NCBI GenBank assembly: GCA_934233745.1
Contig: CAKQGN010000006.1
Coordinates: forward strand, 28,002-92,001
Direction: 5' to 3'
Origin: an uncultured Clostridia bacterium
GTDB lineage: Bacteria > Bacillota > Clostridia > Christensenellales > CAG-917
DNA length: 64,000 bases
Within the stretch, counting starts at the first letter, position 1. Each line of letters opens with the position of its first letter. The notes below the pieces were generated by a model. That model was not told the DNA's origin, searched no databases, and saw only the letters and a list, made by a program, of their open reading frames with translations. The position numbers were made by a program, and so were the translations under genes. Positions 1 through 7,859 of the stretch are shown here, piece by piece.

Positions 1-164
1 AAGAGATTGCAAAAAGAATGTAAAGCTTTTAATAAGATTTAACAAAATACAATTTCCCTTTCTTGACGTGTTTTGTTCGTCCTCTACAAGGGGTGGGCGG
101 CGTGAACTCTAAATTAGATGAACCCCCTCTTTCCGGACACGCCGGTATTTCTCCCACCACTCAA

Positions 165-243
165 ATAGGGGCAATTCTCTACAAGATTATCCGTCGTTCG
201 CGGGGGAGACAATCGACACTCGCATAGATAGGGGCAATTCTCT
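165..243. repeat. 16-bp direct repeat, two copies 63 bp apart
   Basis: ATAGGGGCAATTCTCT occurs exactly at 165-180 and 228-243. TATCCGTC also recurs at 188-195 and 302-309, so the whole stretch appears built from repeated units. No array of equal spacers follows, so this is not a CRISPR. Confidence 0.75.
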
Positions 244-333
244 CATTATGCCACTTCGCCTGCGTGGCGGCTGCGCAACAGAATGCCACGCATTCTCGTA
301 CTATCCGTCAAGCTCGGCGCTCATATTCTCGCC

Positions 334-611
334 GCCGTTGCGGCTCGCACTTCGAATAGGCACATACCGTGTATAAGAACGCTCTGAATAAGTGTTCGTT
401 CGGGTGTGGGTGTCCCACCCGCAACTGCAACAAAGTTGCAATATCACTTGCGCAAGGCGCAAATATCACTGTTGCAACGGGCAACAATATCACGCACACT
501 TTGCGTGCATATCACTTACATTGCCGTTGCGGCTCGTGTTCCGTCTTTTAAGTTGCACATACCGTTTATAAGTACGCTTTGAATGGGGTTTCGTTTGGTT
601 GTTCGTGTATG
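334..611. repeat. Imperfect direct duplication flanking the hairpin array
   Basis: Copy 1 (334-408) and copy 2 (523-611) share GCCGTTGCGGCTCG, then a variable stretch, then GCACATACCGTxTATAAGxACGCTxTGAAT and a GTTCGT-rich tail. The hairpin array at 402-515 lies between the copies. The copies differ by small indels and point changes, so the duplication is not recent. Confidence 0.6.
402..515. repeat. Array of short hairpins separated by ATATCAC
   Basis: Four ATATCAC heptamers start at 441, 463, 487 and 509, with periods of 22, 24 and 22 bp. Each is preceded by a small perfect or near-perfect hairpin: 426-440 (TGCAAC/GTTGCA), 448-462 (TTGCGC/GCGCAA), 470-486 (TGTTGC/GCAACA) and 494-508 (GCACAC/GCGTGC). 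The stem sequences differ between units while stem length and linker are conserved. Upstream, 406-420 adds a GTGGG/CCCAC hairpin. No function is assigned. Confidence 0.8.
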
Positions 612-655
612 AGGAAGAAAAAATATATAAAATATATTTGCGATTGTGACATAAT

Positions 656-683
656 TTGCTTGCATTATATTTTTTTATATGAT
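656..683 (+). promoter_or_regulatory. Candidate sigma-A promoter of the rimP operon
   Basis: TTGCTT (656-661) and TATGAT (678-683) are 16 bp apart, in an AT-rich stretch just upstream of the leader hairpin and rimP. The predicted start near 690 would put the 714-742 hairpin inside the transcript leader. The -35 box is only moderately close to consensus. Confidence 0.4.
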
Positions 684-713
684 AGTATTTAGATACTATA
701 GTAAAACTTTACT

Positions 714-742
714 AGAGTGAGCGACGGCTCACTCTTTGTTTT
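714..742 (+). promoter_or_regulatory. Leader hairpin with T-run before rimP (possible attenuator)
   Basis: AGAGTGAGC (714-722), loop GACG, GCTCACTCT (727-735), then TTTGTTTT: a 9-bp stem plus U-rich tail, which is the form of an intrinsic terminator. It lies about 40 nt before the rimP start inside the predicted leader. Similar hairpins precede rimP/nusA operons in other Firmicutes. Because NusA affects pausing and termination at such hairpins, autoregulation is an attractive inference but is not shown by the sequence. Confidence 0.55.
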
Positions 743-782
743 AGATAGGGTGATTCGACAAAAATCGCTCGATGAGGTGCTT

Positions 783-1259
783 ATGGCAAAAGAAATTGCA
801 CAGCAACTGTGCGAAAAAATCAAAGAATTCGCATCCCAAGCCGCTTTAGAGGCGGGCGACGGTATTGAGCTTGTGGACGTTGCGTTTTATACGCAGTACG
901 GAAAACTCACGGTTGAGGCGTTTCTTTGGAAAAAGGAAGGTATCGACCTCGACGATTGCGAAAAAGTGCATAATTTGCTGTCTGCAAAACTCGATACGAT
1001 AGAAAACGATTTTGACGACGATTATATCTTGAACGTATCCTCGCAAGGATTGGATAGAAAAATCGTCACAAACGATGATTTCAGACGCGCTCTCGACACC
1101 GAAATCGAAGTTTTCGATTCAAACAAGAAAAAGTCGCACGGGACGCTTTTGAGTTTCGATGACGACAACATAGTGATAAAAACCGACGGGAAAAACCCGA
1201 AGGAAATTAAAATACAAAGAAATTTATTGACCAAAGTACAACCGTACGTCAGGTTTTAG
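783..1259 (+). CDS. rimP: Ribosome maturation factor RimP
   Basis: 158-residue RimP (YlxS/YhbC family), which assists late 30S subunit assembly. The N-terminal alpha/beta domain carries the family's GIELVDVAF and YGKLTVEAFLWKKEGIDLDDCEKV blocks. The C-terminal SH3-like domain follows ILNVSSQGLDR, the usual VSSPGLDR signature with Q for P. The frame is open from a GTG at 717, but that start lies inside the leader hairpin. ATG at 783 has GAGGTG 3 nt upstream and gives the normal family length, so I chose it. The stop codon overlaps the nusA ribosome binding site. First gene of a ten-gene operon. Confidence 0.93.
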   Translation: MAKEIAQQLCEKIKEFASQAALEAGDGIELVDVAFYTQYGKLTVEAFLWKKEGIDLDDCEKVHNLLSAKLDTIENDFDDDYILNVSSQGLDRKIVTNDDFRRALDTEIEVFDSNKKKSHGTLLSFDDDNIVIKTDGKNPKEIKIQRNLLTKVQPYVRF

Positions 1260-1271
1260 GAGGACATAACA

Positions 1272-2342
1272 ATGATAAACAAAGAGTTCTTTCAAGCATT
1301 GGACGACCTTGAAAAGGAACAACGCATTCCCAAAGAGTCAATGATTGAATCGATCGAGGCAGGTCTTGTGTCTGCGTACAAGAAAGAGTACGGCTTTGCA
1401 AGTCAGATTTCCGTTCGCTTGAACGAGGAAAAGATGACATACAAAGTATATGCGCACAAACTTGTCGTCGATGAGGTCGAGGATGAGGAATCTCAGATTT
1501 CTCTCGAAGATGCTCAGGACATCGACAAAAAGTATAAAATCGGCGACGTTGTGATCGAAGACATCACGCCGAAGGACTTTTCTCGTATCGCGGCTCAAAC
1601 CGCAAAACAAGTCATTTTGCAACGTATCAACGATTATAAAAAGGAACTTGTACTCAACGAAATGAGCGAGCGCACGGGTGAAATTCTCAGCGCAATCGTA
1701 AGAAGAAAGGAAGGAAACACGGTTTATGTCGAAATCACCGGCACTCAGATGGAAGGCGTGATGATGCAACAAGACCAGGTTCCCACCGAAACATACAATG
1801 TCAATGACGTTATCAAAGTTTATGTCAAGAAAATCCGCGACGGTTTGCACGGCGCACAAGTTGTCGTATCCAGAAGCTCCGCCGGTTTTGTACGCAGACT
1901 TTTCGAACTCGAAGTGCCCGAAATCAAGGCAGGTCTTGTGAAGATAAACAGCATCGTTCGCGAGGCGGGATTCCGCACAAAACTTGCCGTGTCCAGCGAA
2001 GATCCCAACGTTGACGCTGTGGGCAGCTGCATCGGCAACAAGGGCGTCAGAGTCAACGCAGTGGTTGCCGAACTCGGCGGCGAAAAGATCGACGTCATCG
2101 AATATTGCGACGATCCTATCGAATATATCGCGCGTGCGCTTTCACCGGCTCAAGTGCTTATGGTTTCCATCAACGAGGAAGAGAAGAACGCAAAAGTTAT
2201 CGTCCCGGACGAAAAACTCTCGCTTGCAATCGGCAGAAGCGGTCAAAACGCTCGTCTTGCCGCCAAACTCACAGGCTGGAAGATAGACGTAAAACCATAT
2301 TCAACGCTCAAAGTGGACGAGCAAGAAGTTCAAGGTGAATAA
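1272..2342 (+). CDS. nusA: Transcription termination/antitermination factor NusA
   Basis: 356 residues. It binds RNA polymerase and nascent RNA, modulating pausing, termination and antitermination. The N-terminal polymerase-binding domain covers about 1-130. The S1 domain runs about 136-199 (GEILSAIV onward). Tandem KH domains follow with GNKGVRVNAV near 254 and AIGRSGQNARLAAKLTGW near 318. It ends right after the second KH domain, as in Firmicutes, with no C-terminal acidic repeats. AGGAGGA lies just before ATG 1272 and overlaps the rimP stop. Co-transcribed with rimP and followed by ylxR with a 1-nt gap. Confidence 0.97.
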   Translation: MINKEFFQALDDLEKEQRIPKESMIESIEAGLVSAYKKEYGFASQISVRLNEEKMTYKVYAHKLVVDEVEDEESQISLEDAQDIDKKYKIGDVVIEDITPKDFSRIAAQTAKQVILQRINDYKKELVLNEMSERTGEILSAIVRRKEGNTVYVEITGTQMEGVMMQQDQVPTETYNVNDVIKVYVKKIRDGLHGAQVVVSRSSAGFVRRLFELEVPEIKAGLVKINSIVREAGFRTKLAVSSEDPNVDAVGSCIGNKGVRVNAVVAELGGEKIDVIEYCDDPIEYIARALSPAQVLMVSINEEEKNAKVIVPDEKLSLAIGRSGQNARLAAKLTGWKIDVKPYSTLKVDEQEVQGE

Positions 2343-2343
2343 A

Positions 2344-2592
2344 ATGTCCAATCCCAAAAACACCCGAAAATGCATTGTTTGCAGAGAACATGCCGACAAG
2401 TCGGAATTGATGAGGTTTGTCAAAACTCGTGACGGTAAAGTGATTCTCGACTTTTCACAAAAAGCGGACGGCAGAGGAGTTTGGGTGCATAAAGGCGAGG
2501 ACTGCGTACAAAAACTTATCAAGAAAAAAATGCTCAATGCCGCATTCAAATGCAATGTCGGCGATGAGATATACGGAGAGATACATGAGTAA
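2344..2592 (+). CDS. ylxR: YlxR family RNA-binding protein
   Basis: 82-residue YlxR (DUF448), the small protein encoded between nusA and infB in most Firmicutes. It has the signature RKCIVCRE (Cys10, Cys13), then ELMRFVKTRDGKVILD and the GRGVWVH motif. The family fold suggests RNA binding, and in some Firmicutes it has been linked to RNase P or to global expression control; no specific role can be read here. A GTG at 2335 would overlap nusA. ATG 2344 with AAGGTG upstream is preferred. Its last codons overlap the ylxQ start. Confidence 0.9.
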   Translation: MSNPKNTRKCIVCREHADKSELMRFVKTRDGKVILDFSQKADGRGVWVHKGEDCVQKLIKKKMLNAAFKCNVGDEIYGEIHE

Positions 2593-2860
2593 AATCGGTG
2601 CTTACGTCGGACTTGCGCAACGCTCCGGCTCGGTTTTATACGGCGAAGATATTATTTGCGAAAAAAAGAATCTCGCAAAGGTCGTGCTTGTGTCATCGTC
2701 CGCAACGGATAAGTATAAAGAAAGGATAATGAAGAAGATGGGGGATTGTCCCGTGTTTATCGTGGACGGTCTTGGCGAGGCTTTGCATCGTGAAGGTGTC
2801 AATGCCATCGCTATAACGAACGACAATCTTGCAAAAGCGGTTGTCGGTGTATTGAGGTGA
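2585..2860 (+). CDS. ylxQ: L7Ae/L30e-type K-turn-binding protein YlxQ
   Basis: 91-residue member of the L7Ae/L30e/S12e/Gadd45 fold family, which binds kink-turn RNA. Diagnostic stretches are IGLAQRSG-like (VGLAQRSGSVLYGED), the central KVVLVSSSATDKYKERI and the C-terminal AIAITNDNLAKAV. The start ATG 2585 sits inside the last codons of ylxR, with GGAGAG 5 nt upstream, so translation is probably coupled. Its RNA target is unknown. L7Ae-type proteins are known partners of structured bacterial RNAs, which is worth remembering given the large RNA at 37 kb, but no link is visible here. Confidence 0.88.
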   Translation: MSKIGAYVGLAQRSGSVLYGEDIICEKKNLAKVVLVSSSATDKYKERIMKKMGDCPVFIVDGLGEALHREGVNAIAITNDNLAKAVVGVLR

Positions 2861-2862
2861 AT

Positions 2863-5577
2863 ATGCCCGAAATCAAAAAAGAAGCAACTGTTGATTCCGT
2901 AAAAATGCTCGGTGAGTACAAAACAACGAAACTTGCCGAACTTTCAGAGAGTATCTCTCGTCAAAAATCGAGAGCCGCTGTCCTTATGGCGTCTATCAAG
3001 GCAAAACGCGACGAACTCGCTCAAAAAGCCGAGTTGGCTGAAAAAGCCGGTCAAGAGGCAAAAGTAGAGCAGCAAGTTCAGCCCGAAACGAAAGCGGTCG
3101 AAGCGGAAAAAGAACCCGAAAAATCGGTCGAGATCGTCAAAGACATCGAGTCTGCCGACGAGAAGAAAATCGTTGACGTTGAGCCGACGCCCGTTCAAAA
3201 AACGGAAGAAGTAAAAACTCAACAAAAACAAGAGGTGAAAACCGAAGCCAAGGCGGAAGATAAAAAATCGACTGCTCCGCAAAAGAAGGAAGAACATAAG
3301 GCAGAAGAGTCGAAGAAGCCTCACATTACGGTTGTTCCCAAAACTCCGTTCGAGCTTCCGCAGGAAAATCCCGAGATTTTGCCAAACGGCGAAGTGCGTA
3401 GAATCTATGTCCCGCCGACGCCGAAACCCAAGGTTCAGACAAGAGTGTTCGGACAGGGCGGATATCAACAACCGAGAGGTCCAAAGCCGCAGCAAGGCGG
3501 ATATCAAGGTCAAAGACCGCAAGGACAACAAGGTCAAAACGGTCAAAGACGCCCGACTACCTCGCAAAGCGTTGCCAACGCCGCACAGCAATTTCCTCCT
3601 AAACCTGCTGCGCAGAAAGGCAAAGGCGGCAAACAGAATTCCAATTCGGGCTCAAGCAAATTCGACGATAAGTCAACGATGAACAAACGCACTCTTATGA
3701 AGAGAGGCTATCTCGTCGATGACAGAATCACATATGACGAGGACGGCGAGGCAATCGTACGCAACTACAAAGTCAACAAAAACAGAGGCGGTGGAAACAG
3801 CGCAACCGTTATAATCGAAAACGCAGTTATCACAACAGATCCCGTTTCCATCAAAACGTTGAGCGAAAAAATCGGTAAGTCTGCGGCTGAAATCGTAAAA
3901 ACCCTCTTTGTTCTCGGAATTATGAAAACCATAAACGACAGCATCGATTTCGCTACCGCCGAACTTGTTGCCGATGAATTCGGAATTAAGCTCGAATATA
4001 AGCCCGACGTTACTCTCGAAGATACGCTTTCGGCACAACTCGAAGTCGATGACGTGGAGGAACTCGAAAACCTCGTTCCGCGTCCGCCTATCGTCACGAT
4101 TATGGGACACGTCGACCACGGCAAAACGTCGTTGCTCGACTATATCAGAAAATCAAACGTTACAGGCGGAGAAGCCGGCGGCATTACGCAACATATCGGC
4201 GCATATACGGTTTCGCTCAAAGGCAGTCCCATCACATTCCTCGATACCCCGGGACACGAAGCGTTCACGTCAATGCGTGCCCGCGGAGCGCAGGTCACCG
4301 ATATTGCCATACTCGTTGTTGCTGCAGACGACGGCGTTATGCCTCAGACGCTTGAAGCAATCAGCCACGCAAAACAAGCGAACGTGCCCATCATCGTTGC
4401 CATGAACAAGATGGACAGAGCGGGCGCAAACCCCGACAAAGTTCTTTCGCAACTTGCCGAAAACGGCGTAACTCCCGAAGAATGGGGCGGCGATACGCCG
4501 GTCGTTCGTGTGTCGGCAAAAACAGGTATGGGCGTTGAAGATTTGCTTGAACAGATACTTGTTCGTGCCGAAGTCGAAGAATTGCGCGCAAATCCCGACA
4601 GAAACGCAAGAGGTACGATTATCGAAGCAAAACTCGACAAAGGACTCGGAAAAATCGCGACAATACTTGTGCAAACAGGTACGTTGCATGTCGGCGACAA
4701 CGTTGTTGCAGGCACTTGCACCGGCAAGATCCGCGCAATGATCGACGACAAGGGCAGAAAGGTCAAAAAAGCAGGCCCGTCAATGCCTGTATCCGTTACG
4801 GGATGGGATGACGTTCCCGAAGCAGGCGACAGAATCGACGTCGTTGCAGACGAAAAGTTTGCAAGAGAACTCGCAGAGGAAAGAAAGCTCAAACTTGCAG
4901 CAAGTCAAACCGAATCCACTTCGGTGTCGCTCAACGATTTGTTTGACAAGATCTCCAAAGGCGAACTCAAATCCGTCAAACTCATCATTAAAGCCGACGT
5001 TCAAGGTTCTGTCGAGGCAGTCAAACAATCGCTTGCAAAACTCGGAAACGAAGAGGTCAACATCGATATTATTCACGCTGCGGTCGGCGGAATCAAAGAA
5101 AGCGACGTATTGCTTGCCGAAACTTCCGGCGCAATCATCATCGGCTTCAACGTCCGTCCCGACAACAACGCAAAACAACTCGCGGCCCAAAAGAAGATCG
5201 ATATCAGATTCTACAATATCATCTACAACGCCATCGAAGACATCGAAAAGGCTGTCAAGGGTATGCTCGATCCCAAGTTCAGAGAGGTCGTGCTGGGCTC
5301 TGCCGAAGTGCGCGAACTCTTCAAAATCAGCGGAGTCGGTACAATCGCAGGTTGCCACGTCATCGACGGCAAGGTTGTTCGCGGTGCGCAAGCAAGACTT
5401 ATACGAAACGGAAAAGTCGAATATACAGGCGAAATCGCATCTCTGCGCCACGGCAAAGACGATGTCAAAGAAATGGCAAAGAACTTCGATTGCGGTATAA
5501 TGCTTTCAAACTTCCAGGACGTGAAGGTGGACGACGTTATCGAAGCGTTTACCATGGAGAGAACCGATGAAAATTAA
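2863..5577 (+). CDS. infB: Translation initiation factor IF-2
   Basis: 904-residue GTPase that places fMet-tRNA on the 30S subunit and promotes subunit joining. The N-terminal 270 residues are low complexity: K/E-rich to about 150, then a GQ/PQ-rich stretch around 200-240. IF2_N-type segments follow near 270-380. The G domain carries GHVDHGKT (415-422), DTPGHE (461-466) and NKMD (515-518). Domains II to IV follow, including the NVRPD block. GTG 2857 is possible, but ATG 2863 after GAGGTG fits better. The 3' end overlaps rbfA by 11 nt. Confidence 0.97.
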   Translation: MPEIKKEATVDSVKMLGEYKTTKLAELSESISRQKSRAAVLMASIKAKRDELAQKAELAEKAGQEAKVEQQVQPETKAVEAEKEPEKSVEIVKDIESADEKKIVDVEPTPVQKTEEVKTQQKQEVKTEAKAEDKKSTAPQKKEEHKAEESKKPHITVVPKTPFELPQENPEILPNGEVRRIYVPPTPKPKVQTRVFGQGGYQQPRGPKPQQGGYQGQRPQGQQGQNGQRRPTTSQSVANAAQQFPPKPAAQKGKGGKQNSNSGSSKFDDKSTMNKRTLMKRGYLVDDRITYDEDGEAIVRNYKVNKNRGGGNSATVIIENAVITTDPVSIKTLSEKIGKSAAEIVKTLFVLGIMKTINDSIDFATAELVADEFGIKLEYKPDVTLEDTLSAQLEVDDVEELENLVPRPPIVTIMGHVDHGKTSLLDYIRKSNVTGGEAGGITQHIGAYTVSLKGSPITFLDTPGHEAFTSMRARGAQVTDIAILVVAADDGVMPQTLEAISHAKQANVPIIVAMNKMDRAGANPDKVLSQLAENGVTPEEWGGDTPVVRVSAKTGMGVEDLLEQILVRAEVEELRANPDRNARGTIIEAKLDKGLGKIATILVQTGTLHVGDNVVAGTCTGKIRAMIDDKGRKVKKAGPSMPVSVTGWDDVPEAGDRIDVVADEKFARELAEERKLKLAASQTESTSVSLNDLFDKISKGELKSVKLIIKADVQGSVEAVKQSLAKLGNEEVNIDIIHAAVGGIKESDVLLAETSGAIIIGFNVRPDNNAKQLAAQKKIDIRFYNIIYNAIEDIEKAVKGMLDPKFREVVLGSAEVRELFKISGVGTIAGCHVIDGKVVRGAQARLIRNGKVEYTGEIASLRHGKDDVKEMAKNFDCGIMLSNFQDVKVDDVIEAFTMERTDEN

Positions 5578-5968
5578 AATGGAGCGAGTCAATTCAGAAC
5601 TCGCCAGACAAATCACCAAAATCATTGCCGAAGACGTGAAAGATCCGCGTCTTCACAATGCTATTGTAGGCGTTACGAAACTCTACACAACGCCCGATTT
5701 GAAATATGCAAAGGTGTATTTGTCCATATATGCTGCAAACGACGAGGAAAGACAAGAGGCTTATTATACTATTTGTCGCTCCAAGTCGTTTATCCGCAAC
5801 ATGCTCAAAGACAGCGTGCAAATCAGACTTCTGCCCGAGTTGAATTTTATTGTTGACGACAGCGTCGATTACAGTATCAAAATCGATGAGATTCTAAATA
5901 CAATCAAAAAACAAGACGAGCAAAGAGCTTGCGGCGAGCAAACGTCCTGCGACGAAAACGACAAATGA
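5567..5968 (+). CDS. rbfA: Ribosome-binding factor A
   Basis: 133 residues. RbfA is a KH-like cold-shock protein that binds the 30S subunit and helps 16S rRNA maturation. Family signatures are MERVNSELARQI near the N-terminus, DPRL, the central DLKYAKVYLSIY and the C-terminal RLLPELNFIVDDSVDYSIKI. ATG 5567 has GGAGAG upstream and lies inside the end of infB. The C-terminal tail (about 15 residues, charged, with two Cys) overlaps the start of the next gene in an ATGA arrangement. This is a normal infB-rbfA-nrnA order. Confidence 0.95.
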   Translation: MKIKMERVNSELARQITKIIAEDVKDPRLHNAIVGVTKLYTTPDLKYAKVYLSIYAANDEERQEAYYTICRSKSFIRNMLKDSVQIRLLPELNFIVDDSVDYSIKIDEILNTIKKQDEQRACGEQTSCDENDK

Positions 5969-6921
5969 ACGGCGTTATCCTCAAAGAAATCGAAAATAGG
6001 ATAATCCGTGCAAAAGATATTGCGCTTTATTGTCACACAAAGCCTGACACAGATGCGTTGGGAAGTATGCTTGCGCTGTATGTCGCTCTTAAAAATATGG
6101 GTAAAAACGTCGTTGTTTACTGCGATTCTCCCGTGCCGGACAAATACAAAAGTCTATTCAAAAGCGAGGATATCGTTTTTCCGCAAAAAAGAGCGCATGA
6201 GCTTGCAATCAGCCTAGACTCAAGCTCGATTGACAGACTCGGACAATGCAAAAAGTCGTTTTTATCGGCAAAATCGCAAATCGCAATCGATCATCACAAG
6301 TCGTTTGAAAAATTTGCTCCGATTTGTTATGTCGATAACAATGCAAGCGCATGTGCCGAGATAGTGTTCGAACTTTTGCACGATCTGAACGCAATCGACG
6401 ATAAGATTGCAAAACTGTTGTTTTGCGGCATTGTAACGGACAGCGGCTGCTTTTCATATTCCAACGTTACAAAACGTACGCATGAAATCGCATGTGAACT
6501 GCTTGCTTACGATTTCAATGCAAGCGAAGCTATTTACGATGTGTATCGCAGTATATCTTTCGACAAATTCAATTTGAAACGCCGTGCGCTCGCAAAAGCT
6601 AAATTCTTTGAAGATAATCAAATTGCAATCATATGTTTTTCGACGCAAGACTTTGACGATACGCATACGACAAGCGATGACACCGAGGGTGTAGTGTCCG
6701 AACTCATCGATATAAAAGACGTAAAAGTCGCCTATGCCGTTTCACAGGTCGGCGAAAGGAATTTTAAGATGAGTATCAGAACAAAAGATCCCGTCGACGC
6801 CTGTGATATTGCCATGACTTTCGGTGGCGGTGGACACAAAAACGCTGCGGGATGCAGAGTCAACGGCTATCTTGAAGATATAGAAGAAAAACTTGTAAAA
6901 CTCGCAAAAGATAGAATCTAA
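5965..6921 (+). CDS. nrnA: DHH/DHHA1 phosphoesterase, NrnA-like nanoRNase / pAp phosphatase
   Basis: 318 residues. NrnA-type DHH proteins degrade 2-5-mer RNAs and dephosphorylate 3'-phosphoadenosine 5'-phosphate. Motifs are HTKPDTDALGS near the N-terminus (metal site), LDSSSIDRLG, the family DHH at 109-111 (AIDHHKS) and GIVTDSGCF. The C-terminal DHHA1 substrate-binding motif GGGGHKNAAG lies near 287-296. ATG 5965 overlaps the rbfA stop (ATGA), which argues against the longer upstream frame. Family members with c-di-AMP phosphodiesterase activity (GdpP) carry extra membrane and GGDEF domains that are absent here. Confidence 0.9.
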   Translation: MNGVILKEIENRIIRAKDIALYCHTKPDTDALGSMLALYVALKNMGKNVVVYCDSPVPDKYKSLFKSEDIVFPQKRAHELAISLDSSSIDRLGQCKKSFLSAKSQIAIDHHKSFEKFAPICYVDNNASACAEIVFELLHDLNAIDDKIAKLLFCGIVTDSGCFSYSNVTKRTHEIACELLAYDFNASEAIYDVYRSISFDKFNLKRRALAKAKFFEDNQIAIICFSTQDFDDTHTTSDDTEGVVSELIDIKDVKVAYAVSQVGERNFKMSIRTKDPVDACDIAMTFGGGGHKNAAGCRVNGYLEDIEEKLVKLAKDRI

Positions 6922-6960
6922 CCGCCTGTTTTTCAAATATCAACATCATAAAACGAAAAA

Positions 6961-7848
6961 ATGAAAGGCTTTGTCAACATAAATAAACCTTCCGGCATGA
7001 CTTCAAGCGACGTCGTTGTCAAAGTGCGCGGAATCTTGCGCAGGGTGAGCGGCGAAAAGCAAAAGGTCGGTCATCTCGGCACACTCGATCCCATAGGAAC
7101 GGGTGTTTTGCCGATTGCTGTCGGAACCGCTACAAGACTTTTCGATTATATGCAAGAAAAAGTCAAGGTTTATCGCACGACATTTGTTTTCGGAAAAACG
7201 ACAGATACGCTCGACAACACAGGCACTATTACGCAAGAGTGCTGTGTTTTGCCATCAAAAGAACAGATATGCGATGCCGCAAGCAAAATGTGCGGGCAAA
7301 TAGATCAGATTCCTCCGCAGTATTCGGCAAAATCAGTGGGCGGAGTAAGAGCATATGATCTTGCGAGAAAGGGTGTCGAAGTCGATTTGAAACCTAAAAC
7401 AGTAACCGTTTTTTACATAAAAGCGGTCGATCGGGATATTGACGGTACGCTTTATACGCTGTCTGAAAACGAATATGCTTTTGAAATCGCATGCTCGAGC
7501 GGAACGTATATTCGTTCTGTCGCAAGAGATCTTGCAGGTGAGTTGGGAACGGTCGCTTATATGTCGTCTATCAAAAGAATCAAAAGCGGAGATTTTGAAA
7601 TTTGCGATGCCGTATCATTGACAGATTTTGAAAAAAATCCTCTTAGATACTTGAAAACCATAGATTACGCTTTGAAATCGTTTGATAGAATTTCCATTGA
7701 CGAACATCAAAAAAACAAGGCGTTAAACGGTCTCGCTATAAAATTCGATAACCTCGACAGCGGCGTTTATGTTGTTGAGTCAAGCGGCGATATTCTGGGA
7801 ATCGCCACGCTGAGCAATGGATTGTTAAAATTCAAAACAAGGTTGTAA
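6961..7848 (+). CDS. truB: tRNA pseudouridine-55 synthase TruB
   Basis: 295 residues. It converts U55 in the T-loop of tRNAs to pseudouridine. The N-terminal GFVNINKPSGMTSSDVV and the catalytic block VGHLGTLDPIGTGVLP are plain; the nucleophile is Asp43. VYRTTFVFGKTTDTLD and CSSGTYIRSVARDLAGELG complete the fold, and a short C-terminal PUA-like region follows. The 39-nt gap after nrnA has no clear ribosome binding site, so translation may be weak or rely on an unusual site. It sits between nrnA and ribF as in many Firmicutes. Confidence 0.96.
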   Translation: MKGFVNINKPSGMTSSDVVVKVRGILRRVSGEKQKVGHLGTLDPIGTGVLPIAVGTATRLFDYMQEKVKVYRTTFVFGKTTDTLDNTGTITQECCVLPSKEQICDAASKMCGQIDQIPPQYSAKSVGGVRAYDLARKGVEVDLKPKTVTVFYIKAVDRDIDGTLYTLSENEYAFEIACSSGTYIRSVARDLAGELGTVAYMSSIKRIKSGDFEICDAVSLTDFEKNPLRYLKTIDYALKSFDRISIDEHQKNKALNGLAIKFDNLDSGVYVVESSGDILGIATLSNGLLKFKTRL

Positions 7849-7859
7849 GGAGAGCTTAA

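Larger units (their letters stand above)
1..655. other. Non-coding, repeat-rich tract upstream of the rimP operon
   Basis: No credible protein-coding gene is visible. Short open frames here lack ribosome binding sites and run through palindromic or repeated DNA. The tract holds a 16-bp exact direct repeat (165-180 and 228-243), an imperfect duplication of about 75-90 bp (334-408 and 523-611) and an array of small hairpins joined by ATATCAC (402-515). It is richer in G and C than the promoter region that follows at 610-714. It could be an intergenic repeat element or the remains of a mobile element. What lies upstream of base 1 is unknown. Confidence 0.6.

Noticed and set aside
165..515. CRISPR array in the left repeat tract
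   Set aside because: Repeat units are 7-16 bp with variable hairpins between them, no 25-40 bp repeat with unique spacers, and no cas genes nearby.
645..655. TGTGACATAAT shared with 60535-60545 as a common operator
   Set aside because: A single shared 11-mer in a 64-kb window is expected hundreds of times by chance; no other support.
2944..3591. Long open frame antisense to infB (215 codons)
   Set aside because: It mirrors the low-complexity K/E-rich infB N-terminus, has no ribosome binding site and no recognisable fold.
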